Of a stretch of 64,000 nucleotides of DNA, positions 59,261 through 64,000 are shown in pieces. Made by a program: the position numbers and the translations under genes. The notes under the pieces are model-generated. The model ran no database searches. It worked only from the letters and a program-made list of their open reading frames with translations, and was not told the DNA's origin. The stretch is from Larix kaempferi (Eukaryota; Streptophyta; Pinopsida; Pinales; Pinaceae), in NCBI GenBank assembly GCA_027924585.1, contig BSBM01000261.1:2683501-2747500 (forward strand). The letters run 5' to 3'. Every line of letters starts with the position of its first letter. The stretch's first letter is position 1.

Positions 59261-59352
59261 ACCCTAGGCCAGCCAGCTCCAGAACCAGGTTGGGCATCTC
59301 ATATTCGTAAGACCTAAATCTTTGCTATTTCCATTTGAGGTACTCATTTAAT

Positions 59353-60237
59353 ATGTCTTGCCATACCAAGCTTGAGGGATCTGATAACTTCTGAGCATGG
59401 AAGTATAGGATTGTTCTTGTCCTTGAAGAAAATGACTTGGACAAATATGTTAGTGAAGAGGTTCCAGCACCAGAGGGAGATTAGGGTAAGGCTATCCACA
59501 AGAAGAACTTGTTTAAGGCCAAGAGAATTATTGCGGACTCCATTAAGGATCATCTCATCCCACATGTGTCATCCTTGAAGACACCTAAGGAGATGTTCAA
59601 TGCGTTGACAAGGCTATTCGAAGGGAAGAACATCAATCGAAAGATGACATTAAGGAACCAACTCAAGAACATAAAGATCCTGAACTCAGAGACCATGCAA
59701 TCCTATTTCACAAGGGTCTCACAGATCAAGGAGCAACTTGAAGCAGTTGAAGAAAAGGTAGAAGAAGGAGAGATCGTTATGATCACCTTGAATGGTCTCC
59801 CAAGATCATGGGACTCATTCATTCAAGGGATATGTTCTAGGAAGAAGTTGATCACGTTCAACAGACTATGGGAAGAGTGTACTCAAGAAGAAGCTCGACT
59901 TGTGGCACGGGAAGAGAAGATGGGAGCAAATGATGATCAAGCCCTCACAGTTCACGCTAGAAGAAACCACAACAAGAGGGAGAACCACCATCAAAATAAG
60001 AGGGAGAACTACGAAAGACAAAGAAGACCCAGAAGAGATCTATCCAATATTAGATGTTTCACATGTGATGAGAAGGGACACTACTCTAGAGATTGTCCCA
60101 GAAACAAAGGTTCCTCCAAGAAGACAAACAAGAAGAGACATCATGCTCACGCCGCAGAAAATGATGAATCTGCAAGGAAAAGAACCAGAGAAGAAGAAAG
60201 AGATAATTCTTCAAGTGATGAAGAATATGTATTGTAA
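59353..60237 (+). pseudogene. gag: Copia gag pseudogene
   Basis: The likely start is the Met at 59353 (MSCHTKLEGSDNF), by comparison with the intact copy at 28981. Two in-frame stops break the N-terminus: TGA at 59392-59394, where the other copy has Arg, and TAG at 59482-59484. The rest is open: IADSIKDHLIPHVSS, GKNINRKMTLRNQLKNI, QSYFTRVSQIKEQLEAV, and a CCHC knuckle CFTCDEKGHYSRDC near 60055-60096. It ends SSSDEEYVL, like the other copy (EDYVL). Confidence 0.85.
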
Positions 60238-61054
60238 TGAAGGTAACCAGTTACAAGGGTTCATTCAGAAGGTTCCACCTCATAAGGTGAAGCTAGAGAT
60301 GACTTTCAGTATTACATGAAAGGAATAGGAGAAGCTACTACAGAGTTGGATTCCGGAAAACAAATAAAGATCGATGCTGTATGGAAGCCTCTCATCCATT
60401 TCAGCATTGGGGACACACAAAGTCTACTCCAATACAAAGAACAAGTGTAGAATACTTGCTCAACATTTCCGATCATAAGCAAGAAAGGCATAGGACCTCA
60501 TAATCAAACGATGGAGAAGAACACTCTGTCAGAGACTCCAGGAGTTCCTGCAAGGAAGCAAAGATCAAGAGGGAGTCCACCCAACAACCAAACAAAGATA
60601 AGTATTTGAATTGTCATTTCTTGTATATCAAATTACTTAAATGATATTGATCAGTTGTGTACATACTTATGTTCCTAGATTTAGGATGTGTATTATGCAT
60701 GTTAGAAAAGTTGCATTAATGAACAGGATACTACCAATATGCAAGTAATGGGTAAGTGGCCTATGGTACTGTACAACATTCCATTGCTACTTATCTAGAA
60801 TGAAACCTCTTTGCTAACACGTTGGGAGTAGTGCACACTCTTAACAATGTTCTAGTAGAGATCGAAGGCATCTAAAAAGTTACTGTATGGATACGGGATA
60901 TGGATGAATGTTGTGTTGAAGCATTGGCTAAGATAGTTGCATGACTGTGTGAACTAAGCATAAGAATTTGTTGAAAATTATGAAATGTTTCTAATCACAC
61001 AACTAAATTGACTTGTAGGAAAGATCGTGAGAAACTTGTGACGATGATTAAGTT
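60238..61054 (+). other. Non-coding spacer in place of Copia protease and integrase
   Basis: About 0.8 kb with no long frame. A full protease plus integrase would need roughly 1.7 kb or more of coding sequence. The segment 60520-60960 aligns with the reverse complement of 27620-28030. Near 60340 ELDSG in one frame echoes ELDSG in the other copy. Confidence 0.75.
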
Positions 61055-62823
61055 ATGACAATTCAAGAAGATCATGAAGACCGCGACATGGCAGAACCAC
61101 AAGAGCTTGTAGATCCACCACGTGAGAAGAACTCCCACAAGAGGAGACCAGCATGGGTACGAGAGGCAATACAATATGCAGAGAAGTATGGCGCTCCAGA
61201 TGGGATGCACAGAGAAAGCAAGAGACATAGACCATACTCCAGCTATGTGGCCCTGTTGTGTGACATCATTGATAAAGAACCTTCGAACTATGGGGAAGCA
61301 ACAAAGAAGAAAGAATGGAAGGATGCCATGATCGAGGAGTACCAGTCGATTATGAAGAATGATGTCTGGGAGATAGTTTCGAGACTGGAAGGGAAGTCTG
61401 TAGTGACTTCGAAGTGGGATCTACAAGATCAAGCATGTTGCAGATGGTAGCATTGAGAAACACAAGGCAAGATTTGTGGCATGTGGCTTCTCCCAAAAAG
61501 AAGGCATAGACTACGAGGAGACGTTTGCACCTATAGCTAGATACACTTCCATCAGATCTATACTTGCATTGGGTGCAGTGATGAAATGGAAGGTACACCA
61601 GATGGACGTCAAGACAACATTCTTGAATGGTGTAGTAGAAGAGGAAGGGTACGTGGAGCAGCCACTGGGATTTGAGACACATGACAGGCAGACTCATGTG
61701 TGCAAGTTGAAAGAAATCCTTGTACGGACTGAAGCAGGCACCCAGGACGTGGTACGACAGGATGGATAGTTTCCTGATGAGCTTAGGGTTTACCAAGAGT
61801 AAAGCGGATTCCAACCTTTACTTCAAGGTTGAAGGCAAAAGTCCAGTGATAATTCTGCTATATGTAGATGACCTGTTTCTGACAGGTGAGGATGAGCTCA
61901 TTGCAGATGTGAAGAGGAGGCTTGCCGCAAAGTTCGAGATGGAGGACTTGGGGATGATGCATTATTTCTTAGGCATGGAGGTGTGGTAGAGTGCGGATGG
62001 AATCTTCCTTGGACAAGGAAAGTATGCAGTAGAGATTCTGAAGAGATTCAAAATGATGGAGTGCAAGGCAATGGCCACACCAATGGCATCAAACTTGAAG
62101 CTACTGTGTGATGCTTCATCAGAGACAGTTGATGCCACGATGTACCCTCAGATGATTGGTTAGTTGATGTACCTATCGAACATGAGACCAGACATATGCT
62201 TTGATGTGAACACCCTGAGCCAGTTGCTGACGGATTCGAGACATGTTCACCTGATTGCTGCAATGCATGTATTGAGGTATCTGAAGGGTACAGTTGAATA
62301 TGGGCTCAAGTATGAGGCGAATCAAAAGATTAATCTGCAGGGTTATGTTGATTCGGATTGGGCAGGCAGTGCCACAGATAGGAAAAGCACTTCAGGATGC
62401 TGCTTCAGTATGGGATCCGGTATGATCTTCTGGTTTAATAGGAAGCAGTCATGCATGGCACTGAGTACAGCCGAAGTAGAGTATGTTGCAGCTTGTTCGG
62501 CTAGTTGTGAGGCAGTATGGCTTAGGAAGCTACTGTCATATTTGTTTGATCTCCAGTTAGAGGCGACTTGTATCTTCTGCGACAACCATATTTGTGTGAA
62601 GTTGTTCGAGAACCCGGTGTTCCATGACAAGTCGAAGCACATTGAGATCAAGTACCACTATATCCGGGATATGGTGCAAAGAAGAGTAGTGAAGCTCCAG
62701 TATGTGGCGATAGACGAGCAAATAGTCGATGTGTTGACCAAGCCGTTAGCCAGAGTGAAGTTTGAGTACTTTAGAGAGAAGCTTTGTGTTATCCAGATCG
62801 AGGTTCCTCCTAAGAGGGAGTGA
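61055..62823 (+). pseudogene. pol: Copia reverse transcriptase and RNase H, broken
   Basis: The linker region RRPAWVREAIQYAEKYGAPD and KKKEWKDAMIEEYQSIMKND precedes RT. A frameshift near 61420 moves to ETFAPIARYTSIRSI and DVKTTFLNGVVEEEGYVEQP; a second near 61720 leads to YGLKQAPRTWYDRM and the catalytic LLYVDDLFLTG. The frame then carries two TAG stops, at 61987-61989 (after GMEVW) and 62161-62163. RNase H follows: DSDWAGSATDRKSTSG, LSTAEVEYVAACSASCEA, HDKSKHIEIKYHYIRD and VDVLTKPLARVKFEYFREKL. It ends VPPKRE at a PPT-like AAGAGGGAG. Confidence 0.88.
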
Positions 62824-62854
62824 TGACACTGGAAGACGCAGATGCACTAGAGCC

Positions 62855-63250
62855 GTTCTCGCATGGTGGTAGGCGTAGGTGGTCCTTGGGACGTAATGTA
62901 CCTGGGGTGCTCCTGATTGTCCTCCTATGTTGGTAGATGTAAGGGTTGGTTCTCGTATGGTGGTAGGCGTAGGCGGTCCTTGGGACGTAATGCATCTGGG
63001 ATGCTCCTGATTGTCCTCCTATACTGGAGACGCTGAGATGTCCACTGGTCATAAGACACTGTGTGTGCGCCTAGGAAGGATCTCACATGGTGGAAGGCGT
63101 AGGTGGTCCTTGGGACGTAATGCACTTGGGGTGCTCCTGATTGTCCTACCATGCTGGTAGACGCGGGTTGGCCATTGAGAGACGTAATGCACCTGGGGTG
63201 CTCCTGGGATGTACCCACTGGGTGGGAGACAGGTGGAATGTTGGACATGA
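62855..63250 (+). repeat. Tandem array in the Copia 3' region
   Basis: Four diverged units share GGTCCTTGGGACGTAATG- or CTGGGGTGCTCCTG-type sequence. The anchor ACGTAATG lies at 62891, 62985, 63115 and 63182 (the last unit is partial). This array is unrelated to the arrays in the other Copia copy. Confidence 0.88.
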
Positions 63251-63646
63251 GATGTGCATCTGGGATGTGCTCCATGTGATGATGAGATGATCTGGATATG
63301 ATGAGGCGATAGTAGGAGCCGTAGGTGATTGCAGTGGCAATGTAATGACTGGTCCTGGGCTGTACCTACTTGATGGCTTGCTCACAGAGATGATGAAGAC
63401 CTACATGAGGGCTAAGCCTACATCCAACATGAAAAAGGGCCGGCTCTGTAGAACTTCCTATGACGAATAGATTCGAGATACGTCACTAATCAATGATCAA
63501 CAGAATGAAGATCGCTGCAGCAACGACGATGATGATCCAGTGTTGATGATGATGTTCCAGCATTAAAGATGATCCAGCGATAATGACGTTGTCCAAAATT
63601 GTGTCCAGGGTGATGATGACTGTGGCAAGAGAATACCTTCCTAGTT

Positions 63647-63655
63647 AAGAGGGAG
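63647..63655 (+). other. Polypurine tract
   Basis: AAGAGGGAG abuts the TG of the 3' LTR. The identical 9-mer, also followed by TG, occurs at 62812-62820 at the end of pol. Confidence 0.85.
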
Positions 63656-64000
63656 TGTTGATGTAAATGTAACTTCGGAAGATATTCAGTTGTAGTTTAT
63701 ATTGATATTATTATTGTATTTTATTTATACCTCCGACGGAGATGTTTTTCCTCCGGTCGGGGATGTCATTATTATGTTTGGTCATGCAAAGTCATTGAGG
63801 TAAAACCTCCATTGTAAGTCGGGGCGATAGATCCCCTAGAGTCAAATGTAAAAGGGTTATTGAGTCTTCCTAGAGAAGTCGGCCCAGCCAGTTTTAGTGA
63901 GGCCGACCTAATTAGGTAAAAGGTCAAGTCAAAAGTAAAGTATAAATAGAGAGCCTTGCTCTCTCATTTGGACACACTACTCACTCACACAAGTTCGCAT
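63656..64000 (+). repeat. 3' LTR, partial
   Basis: 345 bp matching the 5' LTR, with about 12 differences (11 transitions) counted by eye. Cut by the window edge. Confidence 0.93.

Larger units (their letters stand above)
47638..64000 (+). other. GLTP1: Downstream GLTP intron, end not in window
   Basis: No sequence matching the expected next GLTP exon was seen on the plus strand after 47637, so at least 16,363 bp of intron is inferred. It holds a SINE, duplications, an hAT relic and a Copia element. I could have missed a short exon by eye. Confidence 0.5.
58180..64000 (+). mobile_element. Copia LTR retrotransposon lacking integrase, truncated by window end
   Basis: Order: 5' LTR 58180-58767, primer-binding site, a leader with three tandem repeats, gag pseudogene, non-coding spacer, reverse transcriptase and RNase H pseudogene, a tandem array, polypurine tract and 3' LTR from 63656. 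The visible 345 bp of the two LTRs differ at about 12 positions (roughly 96.5% identical). Same family as the minus-strand copy at 24-32 kb, but younger. The right flank is outside the window, so no target duplication could be checked. Confidence 0.92.

Noticed and set aside
60238-61054. Degraded Copia integrase
   Set aside because: No integrase-like segment was seen in any frame and the interval is too short. The homologous spacer in the other copy also lacks it.

Overview
The window reads as nuclear DNA of a plant with a very large, repeat-packed genome, most likely a gymnosperm (inference). It is AT-rich, almost free of host coding sequence, and filled with old, nested plant transposons: Copia, hAT, an L1-type LINE, a tRNA-derived SINE and solo LTRs. 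Nothing looks bacterial, organellar or viral.

The only host gene I recognise is a glycolipid transfer protein (GLTP1-like), shown by two plus-strand exons with good splice sites and matching phase: 10069-10124 and 47507-47637. They join into one reading frame with no gap in the protein, so the 37,382 bp between them appear to be a single intron. The first and last coding exons were not found, so the whole window probably lies inside this gene. If so, only 187 of 64,000 bases are host coding sequence.

Layout: 2.3-9.6 kb holds four hAT elements, each with an 8-bp target duplication, two of them sharing one target site. 10.1 kb is the first GLTP exon. 11.4-18.9 kb holds tandem duplications, LTR-like sequence, an unclassified ORF and an inverted hAT-derived module. 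19-23.6 kb is a broken BED/DUF659 hAT transposase with a second hAT nested in its terminal array. 24.1-32.4 kb is a minus-strand Copia element (duplication AAATC); one of its LTRs is split by a 2.4-kb solo-LTR-like element (duplication CTTCA) carrying minisatellites and a dense hairpin array. 32.7-38.4 kb is a decayed minus-strand LINE split by another 2.2-kb solo-LTR-like insertion. 38.5-39.9 kb is a further hAT element and 40.1 kb a foldback MITE. 40-47 kb is mostly unclassified sequence with tandem duplications. 47.5 kb is the second GLTP exon, with a SINE 107 bp beyond it. 49.7-53 kb holds an RY-motif cluster and duplications. 54.6-57.3 kb is a minus-strand hAT transposase relic. 58.2-64 kb is a plus-strand Copia element whose 3' LTR runs off the window.

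The two Copia copies belong to one family with unusual features. Both have a homologous non-coding spacer where protease and integrase should be, the same in-frame TAG in the reverse-transcriptase region, and a polypurine tract repeated on either side of a copy-specific tandem array. They look like a non-autonomous family moved in trans. The strongest leads are the giant GLTP intron, this Copia family, and the hairpin array at 31.5-32.0 kb.
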